Shown: in pieces, positions 52,404 through 64,000 of the stretch
How positions within the stretch are numbered: position 1 is the first letter of the stretch
How the letters are laid out: every line of letters starts with the position of its first letter
NCBI GenBank assembly: GCA_963678705.1
Contig: OY783204.1
Span: 25,430,759-25,494,758, forward strand
Source of the DNA: Panorpa germanica
Taxonomy: Eukaryota; Arthropoda; Insecta; Mecoptera; Panorpidae
Reading direction: 5' to 3'
DNA length: 64,000 nucleotides
Notes under the pieces: generated by a model
Database searches by the model: none
Told to the model about the DNA's origin: nothing
Seen by the model: only the letters and a program-made list of their open reading frames with translations
Translations under genes and position numbers: made by a program

Positions 52404-52849
52404 ATTCAACGTTGTACACATTCCAAATGCATGTGACATCACAATCCTTGTGTAAGGTTTTCAAACTTACAGATCATAAATCTCTGCTATATGTATTTAT
52501 ATATCAAAATATCAAATATTATTTACAGCTATTTCAAGGAACAATAAAATTCAAATATTATGTCTGCCGTAACAGGGTTAAATATAATAAAAACTTATTA
52601 TTCTTTGACTTGACTTGATTATTTCGACTACCAACAGCTACAGAACATTACCACAGCACTGACCTACTCAACAAATAACTGACGTTAAAATGTATTTCAC
52701 GCGCTAAAACTACAATTCAAAGTTTTAATTGCTATATCTCCGTCAACATTTAGATCTTTAATAAAATAGACAGGCCAATACACATTTATTAACATCAATT
52801 TCAATCAACAATTGAAAAATAGACCACTAAAAAATGAGGACACAAGCCC
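52404..52849 (-). mobile_element. MITE family A, copy A5, truncated
   Basis: Reverse orientation. The GGGCTTGTGTCC end is present at 52849, but the opposite terminus, beyond the GTACAACGTTGAATC region, is missing. Confidence 0.8.
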
Positions 52850-52882
52850 ATTGTGTCAGTTTTGTTTTTTCCCAAATTAAAT

Positions 52883-53219
52883 TGGGTTGTGAACATTGAT
52901 AAAGTAACAAAACGTAAACTTATATATTATTTAACGATATATTGTTTACCTAACGTTATATTTTATTATTTACCGATGTTACACATACTACTCTTACATT
53001 GTCATTAAATAAATGCAAAAAATATTAATTAGTTTTAGTAATATATTAATTTAAAACGTAACTTTTTAACGTCAGAGAACATCAATTTACGTCGAAAGAT
53101 AACTTTTGTTGGATAGTTTTACATAATATTAACCTAAAAAATTGTATGTCAAAGGTAAACTTTTTGATATTAAATACATCTTACATGTACGTAACTGTGT
53201 TTACTTGGTTGACTATCAA
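52883..53219. mobile_element. Family C MITE, copy C2 (diverged)
   Basis: Resembles C1 along its length (TATTATTTAACG near the start, ACTGTGTTTACTTGG at the end). The ends are degraded, so the limits are approximate. Confidence 0.4.
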
Positions 53220-54033
53220 AACATCAAATAAAAAATTATTTTTTAATTAGCCAGAACATTATAGAAGCTATTAACGTTTAAAGTTACTACTAACAGCTGT
53301 CTCGAGCAACACATAAACTTTAGATATTGTAAAGGTGCACTACAGGTAGATGGTATTAGTTTTTGTGTATTTAGCAATAGTTTAAACTACCATATGCTTA
53401 ATAATTTGACGGTGCATGGTTTTGTTTATATAATAACAGTGACAGACAATTTATTTCACGAGATATCTATTTTATCTCCTTCTGAATTTTATCTAAATGA
53501 CGTCACAACATGATTTGATTGTCTTATCACATGTTTGCTTAATTCTTAACTGGTTAGTGACATTCCTGGTGTTAATTTTTAGTAGTAGGCCTATTTGTTT
53601 TATATTATCCATTTATATATGTTATTTAAAAATTTGTAAATGTGTTTTAATCATCTAAACCGGTTCTTAAAAATATATAATTTCTTTTATATAATATAGG
53701 TCCACGTTTTGTTTTGAGTATGTGCCATCCTTGATGTACTGAATATATAATTAGCAAGATTTCTCGCCATGTTATTAAAGCTTTAATTAGTGATACACAA
53801 GTGAAATGTATGTATTTCTTAGATCTTAGGTTTAGGGACCTTTAAATTGTGAATGGATACAATTAAATTCGCTGTGAGTGGGAGTAAAAGGAAGACCATT
53901 TATCTTCTTAAAAACTGTGACTGGTTCTAAATGATTTTTTACTTATGAGGTACTCTCTTGTATATCTTATTAACTTTACGGTTATCTTGATGTCAAGCTC
54001 TCATATCTGAACAGTAAATCATTGCTTAATAAT
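53220..54033. other. Intergenic
   Basis: AT-rich; no gene or repeat recognised apart from one TGACGTCA site at 53498. Confidence 0.5.
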
Positions 54034-54665
54034 GGGCTTGTGTCCTCATTTTTTAGTGGTCGATTTTGCAATTGTTAATTGAAATTAATGTTAATAAATG
54101 TGTATTGGCGTGTCTATTTTATTAAATATCAAGATAATGACGGAAATATAGCAATTAAAAGTTTGAATTGTAGTTTTAGCACTAGAAATGGTCGGCCATA
54201 TTTGTATGACGGCAATGCATTTAACGTCAGTTACTTGTTGAGTAGGTCAGTGCTGTGGTAATGTTCTGTAGCTGTTGGTAGTCGAAATAATCAAGTCAAA
54301 TCAAAGAATAATAAGTTTTAATTTTATTTAATCCTGTTACGGCGGATATAATATTGGAATTTTATTGTTCCTTGAAATAGCTGTAAATAATATTAGATAT
54401 TTTGATATATAAATACATATAACAGAGATTTATGATCTGTAAGGTTGGTAACCTTACAAAAAGATTGTGATGTCACATGCACTTGGAATGTGTACAACGT
54501 TGAATCCCTTTAATAATTAAAGAGACAAAATGACTTTTTTAATTGTTTATATCGCTTAACATACAAGGAGTTATTAAAAAATAATTGAACATTTGAGGTT
54601 CTAGTAACTCACTTTATCAATATATAGTACACTTTTATAGAAATTAAGACATAGGACACAAGCCC
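54034..54665 (+). mobile_element. MITE family A, copy A6 (full length)
   Basis: A 632-bp element, GGGCTTGTGTCC to GGACACAAGCCC, with AAT/ATT extending the inverted repeat by three bases. No clear target duplication. Confidence 0.85.
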
Positions 54666-55408
54666 ATTGTATAATTTATTTGTATAAAAAATGTCTTAAC
54701 ATTAAGTACAGAATATTTCCTTGTTTAAATGACCACTTCCGGAGGAGATACCGTGAGATACACTGCTGAGCATATTTATAATGTAGTCCCCTAAATCGTA
54801 AATCATTTGTAAACAAACTTTTCTTCAATATTTTTAACAATATCTTTTTACCAGTGGGTCCTATGTAAAATATTTATCATAAATCTGATAGAGGATTCAT
54901 TTCTTACAACTAGTGTATACTACGTTTTTATTTATATCTGCACCTCTGAAAAAAAGAGCACTTTACTAAAAATGTACCACATGGTTCAAAACAGCGGATA
55001 AAATTCAACTGCGAGTGCATGCGTTTCCAATTTTGCCCATATTTCTTAAACCTATTATAGTATATAAGCATATTATATATCATTAAAAAGAATGTTGAAT
55101 GTTCTACAAGTTTTATTTAAATATTTCTTTGGTAAAATATTTAATTTACGGTTAAATATGTAAAACAATCAATAATTTCAATTTTATTCAAATAATGTTG
55201 ATGCTGGTAAACGGATTATTTGGAATCTGCACTCAATTTTCACTGCTTTAATTAAATTTTGTATTTAATTTAAATTGTTTAGCATATGGCAATACGCGTA
55301 GTCATTCACAGTACCATTTTTAATTTAATAATTAATAATTTTTTTTAAAGTTTTCTTAGCTTTTTAGAACCTTACAAAGTCCAATGTTTTAAATTAAAAA
55401 TATTAAAT
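54666..55408. other. Intergenic between two MITE A copies
   Basis: AT-rich, with nothing recognised. A6 and A7 lie in opposite orientation 743 bp apart, so the block 54034-56039 is a large inverted repeat. Confidence 0.55.
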
Positions 55409-56039
55409 GGGCTTATGTCCTATGTCTTAATTTCTATAAAAGTGTACTATATTCATAAAGTGGGTTACTAGAACCTCAAATGTTCAATTATTTTTTAATA
55501 ACTCCTTATATGTTAATAGATATTAACAATTAAAAAAGTCATTTTGTCTCTTTAATTATTAAAGGAATTCGAAGTTGTGCACATTCCAAGTGCATGTGAC
55601 ATCATAATCCTTGTGTAAGATTACCAACCTTACAGCTCATAAATCTCTGCTATATGTATTTATATATAAAAATATCAAATATTATTTACAGCTATTTCAA
55701 GGAACACTCAAATTCCAATATTATGTCTGCCTTAGCAGGGTTAAATAAAATAGAAACTTATTATTCTTTGGTTTGACTTGATTATTTGACTACCAACAGC
55801 TACAAAACATTACCACAGCACTGACCTACTCAACAAATAACTGACGTTAAAATGCTTTTCACGTCATACAAATATGGCCGACCATTTCTAGCGCTAAAAC
55901 TACAATTCAAACTTTTAATTGCTATATCTCCGTCAATATTTAGATATTTAATAAAATAGACACGCTAATACACATTTATTAACATCAATTTCAATCAACA
56001 ATTGAAAAATAGACCATTAAAAAATGAAGACACAAGCCC
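55409..56039 (-). mobile_element. MITE family A, copy A7 (full length, reverse)
   Basis: A 631-bp element in reverse orientation, flanked by TTAAAT on the left and ATTAAG on the right, consistent with a TTAA-like target. Confidence 0.85.
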
Positions 56040-58721
56040 ATTAAGAAAAACTATATTATATTATACCCTCCAAAATGTGACAATCTGTCAAAATGCAGTA
56101 GGATTTATATTTAAAAGAAGTTTAATATCAGTTTATCAAAAATATAGAAGTGAAAACAATTTCTATTACTAATTGTTATTAAAAATAGCAATTTTAATTA
56201 TTTCACATACAATTTTGTGGAATTGTCAAACTGTACGCATCAACTAAATTAACTAAACTCAAATTAAAACACGAATGTGACTAGTAATTATTAGATAAAA
56301 ACAGTAAATTAAATATCAAAAGAGTGAGTGGGAATGAGGCTTTAGTGGCATGCAGTTTTAATTTTTCATCTGTAAATTATGAAATTATAGCAACCCGGCA
56401 TCAATCCATCAACTATTTCAGTGGCTACGCTGTATTAAAACATTCCGTATAAATAATTAAACAAACCAGTTTACTTTTCTCGTGTCGAATTACTATACAT
56501 TGAATAAAAACGCTCACAAATTATTTTAAATAATTATATACAATACAATATACGAGTATATGCATGAATATAACGCATCGCTTGAACAAGTTGTGATGAT
56601 GCTTGCAAAATGTGAAGAAATATTTTACTAGAGTAGCAAATTCAAGAAGAGCTGTATAGACCAGTCGCTAGTAGTCCAAGAGTAGATTGATAACCATACA
56701 TAAAAAGTGAAGTAGGGGGGGTCAGACGTATGAATATTTGTGCACTTGTAGCCTCTGCAATCATGTCTCTGATGTCAGGGCCTTTCCTCTTACCCCTATA
56801 ACCCCCCTCTCTAGTTTAAACGATTCCCCACCATTTTATCAACAGTTTCTGATAGTCTAGCTCAGTGATCCTCAAAACAGTCTAGGCGCAATAATATTTG
56901 ATAATACTTTTACTATCCTGTTAATAATGTATATACAATATCTATTTTATACAAGTTGTAGTAGTATTAATTATAATTTTGTTAAAAAAATGTTTGTTGA
57001 GTGTATGTGTTTTTAACAGTGTAGTTTCGGTTTGGATTTACCTGTATATTCTACGAATACACTGTTATATTTTTGGTATGTTTATTGTTTATTTTATTAT
57101 GTTTTATATACACTTGTATATCACTAAATACTAAATAATGTGTTAATTTGTTTTTATAAAGAAATGAATGAATTTATATTCTGTAAATATTATTATGATG
57201 TTAATTCAGTTGTTTTGTTAATATTATTAGCTATTGTTATTTCATACAGCAATAATATTTATATTAGCGTATTTAGTAGCTTAATAGACACCTAGTTAAA
57301 TATATAAATGCATTCCCTACCAAGAACGTTCAGCGTTGTCAGTGATGCATTGGGCATCTTATTCTCTTAATTTAAAGTAGTGATAATCGTACGGAAAAGT
57401 ATTGTTGCATGTAGGATAGTGTTTTCTCCTTCTCAACGATAAGCGGGCACCAGAGGGTGGACCTGGAAAAAATGTATCTCATTTTTGTTTAGAAATTCCA
57501 AAAAAATATTAAAATCTTTCGAAAATTGACACCCCTTAAGATGTTTTAAACTACAATGACCACAATTTTTCAAATATTTCGGATTTTTTTTTTGTATCGG
57601 CAACCTAAGTAGCACTGGTATCCACCACAACCATTAAAAATCCCAGAATGCCTGTAGTTTTTACACAAAAATCAATCTAAAATTTTGAAAGATTTTTACT
57701 TTCAGTTCACTTTAACTCATTGTGGTGTAAAAGAAAGTATGAACACTACTATAGCAAGTTTTTTTAAAAATTGACGCAACTATCCAAGATTCCAAAATGG
57801 TATAATACTCTAGGAAAATTAGCTACAAAAAAAAAATGCTTACTATTTCTAAACAAGAACCAAATTTCATAAATTGTTGGTGTTGATAGTAATCACTTTT
57901 ACAATACCTAAAATAGGTTTTTTGTTGTTGAAAAATGTTGAATGAATTAAAACAAATGGTACAAACAATTTTGCATTTATTTTATACATTTATTACATTA
58001 TTCACATTACAGTAAATGTTGAAATTGTTTGCCACCGGTATTAATACAGGCACGATATCACCTTAAAATCGTTGTATACAGGCTTAATACATATTGTGTC
58101 ATATAAATTTATACGGACTGGCAGAAAAACATATTGATCACAATGAATTATTCTATAAACGATCAACGTATTGTAATACAAAAAACAAAATTATTTGCTT
58201 TCGATAGAAATATATGAAAAATTTGAGCTAGAATTGAATTGAAGTATAATTTGAATCCTGTTCCGCATATGGTTGTCCCTATATATGACCGCCACTGGAC
58301 CATTAACCATACTTATTATTTCTTGCAGTTCAGGTATTTACAGGTCTATACAGAATAAATCATTACGCATTTTGTACATGTTTAATAATTAGAATGTAGG
58401 TATCCAGTTAATGATCGTGGAATTTAACGATGATTTTCTTTCATATAAAATAATATAGAACTATAAGAATAAACGACCTTGAAACTGGGTGTTGACATTC
58501 AAGGTTTAACTAGCTATGGTTATTATTATGAGGGAATATTATATATACCACTACCTACAAGTTACCATGGTTACTATAGCATCATTATAATATACCAGTA
58601 TCAGAAGCTATAGATATATAAAATAGTATATGAGTTTGATATACCTGCAATGTACATAATATAGATACATAGTATAAATAATATTTATATTCTTACCAGA
58701 GTTGTAATTTAGCATTGTTAA
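56040..58721. other. Long intergenic stretch
   Basis: No gene. A solo end of family J (GTGAGTGGGAATGAGGCTT) lies near 56322. A 65-codon minus-strand frame at 57433-57630 is not recognised. A short C/T-rich patch lies at 56710-56830. Confidence 0.45.
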
Positions 58722-59064
58722 AGAGGTACAGGACGTTAACGTAAATGATGAAAACGTTGTGAAATTTGGATGGTCGATACAAATAGTTAAAATACATGCT
58801 GTCTCAAAATTTTAGAGACCTAGGGTCCTAGCGTTGCCAAATTTATTATTCCTTTTTCAAAATATTTAATTTGTATTTAAATTGAATTAATATAAATTTG
58901 ATATTAATTATAGGTAATTTTTCATTTATTTAACTATTATATGCATAAAAAAATCATTTAAAGATACAGTCCCAATATTTGCTCGTCCCTCATGTACTTC
59001 GTATTTTGCATTTCGTATTACCGAGAGATAAACTTTTTGCATTGACGGTACGTCCTGTACCTCC
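58722..59064. mobile_element. Family H MITE, copy H1
   Basis: A 343-bp element flanked by TTAA (58718-58721, 59065-59068), with inverted ends AGAGGTACAGGACGT and ACGTCCTGTACCTCC. TTAA targets suggest a piggyBac-like origin. No ORF. Confidence 0.75.
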
Positions 59065-60547
59065 TTAATCGGACAAACGCCAAGGGAAGTAGTATATTTT
59101 GCAACTAGATACATATTCCGGTATAAATAAAGGGCATTAGTTATGTTTTTTAATTATATAGATACTTTATGTAACAAGATATTTTATAAATAAGGAATTT
59201 CGAACGGATTTTCCCTAAATAAAAGTAATAAAATAAATTATATATTAACTGATTAATATTTCAATGATATTTATTCTGTGAAAATCAATTTCTGAAAATC
59301 TTTTCAGGTTAAACCCGTTATCTCTGTTTAATCCAACTGTTTTATATATGTCGGCTTAGTCACATCTTCTTATCTGAGTGGAACCGAAAAGTCTGTACTT
59401 AAGACTAAATAAAATTTAGTTAACCATACCAAAAAAATATTTTTGAGTAAAAGTGTTTGACTAAATTAAAATATTGTTTACTATTTATGCACTATGATAG
59501 GATTTCACAATTAGTTTTAAAAAAAAGTTAAATATTTCTTGAATTTTATAACAAACCATCCTTTTTCATAATTTGTATAATTAAAGAAACTCGTATTTAA
59601 ATTTTTCATACCTCCTTGGGAATTCTACGAAATTTAATTTTAAATTTTTCATTCCGGGTAACAGAAACTGTAGGAAAAATAGCCCCTCTAGTATAGTCAA
59701 AATCACGATAGTTCGGCGGTGACTTATACTTAAAAGAGGTTATAAGAGCGGTATAAATCTATAATACGTTAATAAATTTTATCTTATTCGTTTCTATAAA
59801 CATTATAGAAAAATAAGTGAGTCAGTGCTTTTTAATTATATCGGCAGTTTATACCCCACAACTTGTTTTAAGAATGAGTCGCCGCCGAACTCTCGTAATT
59901 TGAACTATAGATAAATAATAGCAATAAGAATCAAACCCATAAAATATAGTTTTGGTTCTTAAATCTAACCCCAAAGACACCGTTTTCTCGCTTCAACTAG
60001 ATATATAAAATATTAAAATCATATTAAGTTAATTAATTACAAAATGATATCTATTCATTCTCTTGGATAAACAATAAGTAAAAAATCATTAAAATAATAA
60101 CCTTGAAATATCATTAATAAATAAATAATTATAAAATCATTGAATTAATACCAATAATTTCCGTTTTAAATATAAAAACTTTTATTAATATATTCTTACA
60201 ACGTTACAGACCTAGCGAGTAAATGAATACATACAGAAAACGAAACGATCAAAGCAACGTATTAATTAGCATAATTATGTGAATGTCGTTACAGGTGTTA
60301 TCAAACATTATTGATGATTATTTGAATGATTTTTTATTTAACATTCTATACACAACACATTAAAAAACAGAGTGTCTACAAAACTAACAATGTATTGTAT
60401 TTATTTTATTAATTACAGTCATGTTCAAAATCGAAATTATTCTATCAGTTTTTGTTCCGATCAAAGACAGATTTTATGTTTTAAAAAAAATATATATATT
60501 TTTGTTTTCGAACTCTTCATCATTTACGTATTTTATCAGTCGACAAT
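59065..60547. other. Intergenic between two family H copies
   Basis: AT-rich; no coding frame of any character and no repeat recognised. Confidence 0.5.
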
Positions 60548-61393
60548 ATCGTGAAATTTAAGAGGATCGATAAAAATAGTTAAAATACATGCTGTCTTAA
60601 AATTATAGTGACCTAGGGTTCATAGTTTCCTTTTTTTAAATGATTAAAAATATCCAATTTCCATATCGTAACTTTTAACTATGAAACAGTGTCACCATTT
60701 TTTCATAGTTAAAAGTTATATTATGTGGTGAAATTGAGCTAAAAATTATGATTTGTATAGAAAATGACTATTTTTAATCATGTATAAAAAGAAAACTAGG
60801 AACCCTAGATCTCTAAAATTTTGAGACAGCATGTATTTTTATTATTTGTATCGACCCTCCAATTTTTTTCACAACGTTTTCATCATTTACGTTAACGTCC
60901 TATACCTCCTTAATTCCAAATTTATTATTACTTTTTATTTTATGAATTATTGATATTAAATTACAGGTAATTTTTTTAATTAATAAACTATTAAGTCCCA
61001 TTTCCACTCACTAAGTTTTAGTGTTAATTTAAGGTTTTAACCTAAAATGTAAATATCAGTTTGTGAAATATACACAAATAAAATTAATTATATTAAATAC
61101 AATAATTTATATCAAATAAAGATAGTAATTATTTCAAAATAATATATATCACTGACGCATGACACATGATTTCACAAGTTCAAAATTACATATAAGGTTA
61201 AAACCTTATATTAAAATTAGAAACAGTGAGCGGGAATGAGGCTTAACGGAAAAAAGTAATTTAATTGGGAATTATAAAATTCATTTTCAAATGTACAATC
61301 TCAATAAAGCTTCTTCCCTCCTATATTTCGTACTACTGAGAGGTAATCTTCTTACATTGGTGGTACGTCTTGTACTACCTCCTTAAACGTTTC
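60548..61393. mobile_element. Family H MITE, copy H2, rearranged and carrying a nested element
   Basis: The left part (60548-60909) is a foldback made of two inverted copies of the H left arm, joined through a smaller palindrome (TTTTAACTATGAAA and TTTCATAGTTAAAA). The H interior then resumes (AAATTTATTATTA), is interrupted by family J at 60995-61242, and continues to the H right end (ACGTCTTGTACTACCTCC then TTAA) near 61393. Confidence 0.6.
60995..61242. mobile_element. Family J MITE nested in H2
   Basis: A 248-bp element flanked by TTAA (60991-60994 and 61243-61246), with ends GTCCCATTTCCACTCACT and AGTGAGCGGGAATGAGGC and a subterminal AAGGTTTTAACC shared by both arms. No ORF. Confidence 0.7.
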
Positions 61394-62279
61394 AACCTTA
61401 TAGGAACAATAATAAATTTAGTAAGATTTATTAAGGGGAGTGTACACTAAATAATCACTAATCATTCACTCAAGTTAACTCTACAAAGTCATATTATGTC
61501 AATTTAATTTTACGCATAAATTAGACTGCTCTGCTTGCTTGTAACATGTCATGATATGTATAACTATTAAGGAGCCACAATACGGGTGAATGGACTACTG
61601 ACACACACACACATACATGGATAAATAGATAGATATTACGTTATAAATATTTCAGCAAAAACTAGGTTAAACCTAGAATTACGTTCAAGGTCACTAGAAT
61701 TCAAACAATCGATTATAGTTACATAAAAAAAAAACATTGTGATGACATTCACATTTTTAATGGTTAAAATTAGGTTTATTGTTTGTTAATTTATAGCTTA
61801 TGTAGCATTTATAGCTTCCTGATAAATAATTTTTAGGTTAGAAATTTCTGGAATAAAATTTTGTAACTTTGTTCGGGTAGTTTTAGATTTTATTTTTGGA
61901 CCAGTTCTGTATTTTCTGAATCTGTTGTTATTTCGTCTTCCTCTGCGTTGTTATTGATTATGATACAAAAAAAAACATAAATATTTTTGATATTATAAGT
62001 AAACAACGGAAATTAACACGTAATAAAAAAGTAAGAGAAAATACAGATCATGATATAGTAGATAAATATATAGATATATTTATTCAATGTATATGCAGTT
62101 AGTTTTTACATTCTTCTTACAATAATCCTTATAATTACATTTCAATGTTAACTTCAGTTAAATTCAATTTCAAACTGTTCCTGTATAATAAACATGTAAG
62201 AAGCATTAAAAAAAATGAATATTAACAAAATTAGAAATACAACCCTTAAATTTATTATACAAGCTTTTACGCAAGCACA
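61394..62279. other. Intergenic
   Basis: Contains a short (AC)n tract near 61593 with a GATA-like run after it. No gene recognised. Confidence 0.5.
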
Positions 62280-62578
62280 ATACGTAAATTCGTATATAAT
62301 TATCGTATTTAACGTAATATTTTTTACCTAACTTAATTCTATTACATAAATGCAAAAGACATTAAAAATCTTTTATTAATATGATAATGTAATATATATA
62401 TCACTTTATAATCTTGCATAAACAGCTTTATTAACGTTAGAAAACGTAAATTTATATCGAAAGGTAATGTTTGTTATGTAATTTTATATAATATAAATAA
62501 ACCTAAAATATATTATAACAAATAAACTTTTTTATATTAAATAAAACTTAAAAATATGCAAACGTGTTTAGCGAGGAA
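62280..62578. mobile_element. Family C MITE, copy C3 (diverged)
   Basis: Resembles C1/C2 (TATTTAACGTAATATTTTTTACC, spread over start and interior, and an end reading CGTGTTTAGCGAGG). Limits are approximate. Confidence 0.45.
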
Positions 62579-62728
62579 AGTGTTAAATTTTACGTATGGC
62601 ATGAATCGAAAGTCTTGTCCATTTTAACCATAATCTGTTATATAGAGGGACGTTATATCCAAGGTAAACGGTATTTAAAAATTAAAATTCGTTTTCGGCA
62701 TTACAGTACATTTGTATAATATCACATC

Positions 62729-63041
62729 CAGGGTACCCTCACTTAGCGTACAATTCATCAATGTCGCTTTAGGCGCCCTCAGTCCGCCATTTTTGGAATA
62801 GTGAACTAAAATGCTCCGCGACTTAACATTTGAAGGGAATGAAGAGTGAAGGGAGTGCACTGAGCTAAAGTTCAGTGCAGTTCAGTGATACCACATAATA
62901 AAACATAATATTTATATATATACATAAATATATATTAATATTGTAGTTTTATTTTGTGTTATGCTTTGTATCACTGTGTATACAATTATTTGCATTTGTT
63001 TAGTACTATACAAAAATATTATTCTAAGTGAGGGTACCCTG
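62729..63041. mobile_element. Family G MITE, hAT-like
   Basis: A 313-bp element with 18-bp inverted ends, CAGGGTACCCTCACTTAG and CTAAGTGAGGGTACCCTG, flanked by a perfect 8-bp duplication ATCACATC (62721-62728 and 63042-63049). Ends beginning CAGGG with an 8-bp duplication are typical of hAT elements. The interior is non-coding and partly GC-balanced. Confidence 0.85.
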
Positions 63042-63049
63042 ATCACATC

Positions 63050-64000
63050 ACTCAATAAGTTCGTAGGATGACATATAGATGGACAAATCCATAAGATTTT
63101 TAGATAGTACCAACCTTCAAGCAATTTGTGTCAAAATTGCATGATATTCTGATCATTTGTTTATTAGTTACAGTAGTTTTAGTCACGATACTTTTGTAAT
63201 TTTCAGAACTATGTAAAAAATCGCAAAAAAGCATGTAGCTGCTGCTGTATCTGCCTTTTTTCCCGCTACCCTTCTCTTCCATGTTTTATTTATTAAAGCT
63301 ACTGCGTTTGATTGTGAACCCTTCGTAAAAGGGTTTAAAATCTGCTGTAAAAATGATATTTTTAGTATCATCCTCATAAAACAAGAAATTTTGTCATTTT
63401 TCATCTCAAATTTTTGTTATTGTTATGATCATAGATTGTGTTTTTCTACAAACTAAGACGCAGTAATACTATTTGAAGAGGCTCTCAGAAAACAACACCA
63501 CTATCTATTTGTGGTTTCATACGTCAATGGTTTAAATATACTACCTTAAACAAATAAGGTATAATACGTAAAACAGAAGAAAGTTTCTGTTCTATTTGTT
63601 ATGTTTGTTAACATAGTTGTTTTGCTAGCAACAAGTCTCAAGAATTAGTACAATATTTCTGCCTCATATGTATATTTTTACATTTTTCTTATTTTAAATA
63701 ACAATAGAAAGAACATTTATAATTAGTAAAGTATTATTTTTCTCAAGTTTATGATCACGTTGTGTATTTAACAGCTGTTTTTCTTTATGACACATTGAAC
63801 GCAAAATGAGATGAGCTCTGTATCAAGTTCGATTACATTCTTATAATTACACAGTTTAAAACACTTGTTTACTTTACCCATTATCTTTATATTTCATTGT
63901 CAATATATACTTTTTTTTATTTGTATTGGTTTTTTTCATAATTTAATAAATGTTAAGGTTATTTGTACAAATATAACTTTATTCATTTTATTTTATAATT
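63050..64000. other. Intergenic, right edge
   Basis: AT-rich. Small minus-strand frames at 63100-63404 have no family character. No gene called. Confidence 0.45.

Noticed and set aside
54079-54261. 60-codon ORF
   Set aside because: Part of MITE A6; other A copies do not keep the frame.
57433-57630. 65-codon minus-strand ORF
   Set aside because: Not recognised, no splice context; probably intergenic chance or an unplaced repeat.

Overview
The window is AT-rich, intron-containing animal nuclear DNA. An insect is the best fit: it carries a tandem family of short secreted lipases of the insect neutral lipase / phospholipase A1 type, beside conserved single-copy genes (RpL19, beta-tubulin, a METTL25B-like methyltransferase, peptidyl-alpha-hydroxyglycine alpha-amidating lyase). 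The order of insect cannot be fixed from the sequence. Exon models below were built by hand from reading frame, GT/AG sites and family alignment. In all 12 complete genes the coding length is an exact multiple of three.

Region 1 (1-35.6 kb) is a lipase array. Four genes point left (L1-L4, L1 running off the left edge) and four point right (L5-L8), with a gap of about 9 kb between the two groups. All share a signal-peptide exon, a GHSLG nucleophile elbow, a DPALP aspartate, a C-(A/S)-H histidine, and only seven residues between the two lid cysteines. The two arms differ in intron content, so the array probably grew by local duplication within each arm. The gap holds an LTR retrotransposon fossil with nearly identical LTRs (11868-17306), a small palindromic MITE and relic duplicated flank. 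A small nuclear-protein gene (Tantalus-like) sits inside the right arm on the opposite strand.

Region 2 (36.7-50.4 kb) is a block of ordinary genes: RpL19, beta-tubulin and a METTL25B-like gene on the plus strand, then PAL on the minus strand. PAL is a membrane-anchored, monofunctional amidating lyase whose last exon encodes a cytosolic tail resembling that of mammalian PAM.

Region 3 (50.4-64 kb) has no gene I can support. It holds CRE-like sites upstream of PAL and many small inverted-repeat transposons.

At least nine families of short non-autonomous DNA transposons are visible, described as A to J (letter I not used). Family A, about 600-630 bp with ends GGGCTTGTGTCC, has seven major copies plus fragments, several inside lipase introns. 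Fragments of a LINE with a CCHC-tailed ORF2 lie at 21.6-23.4 kb.
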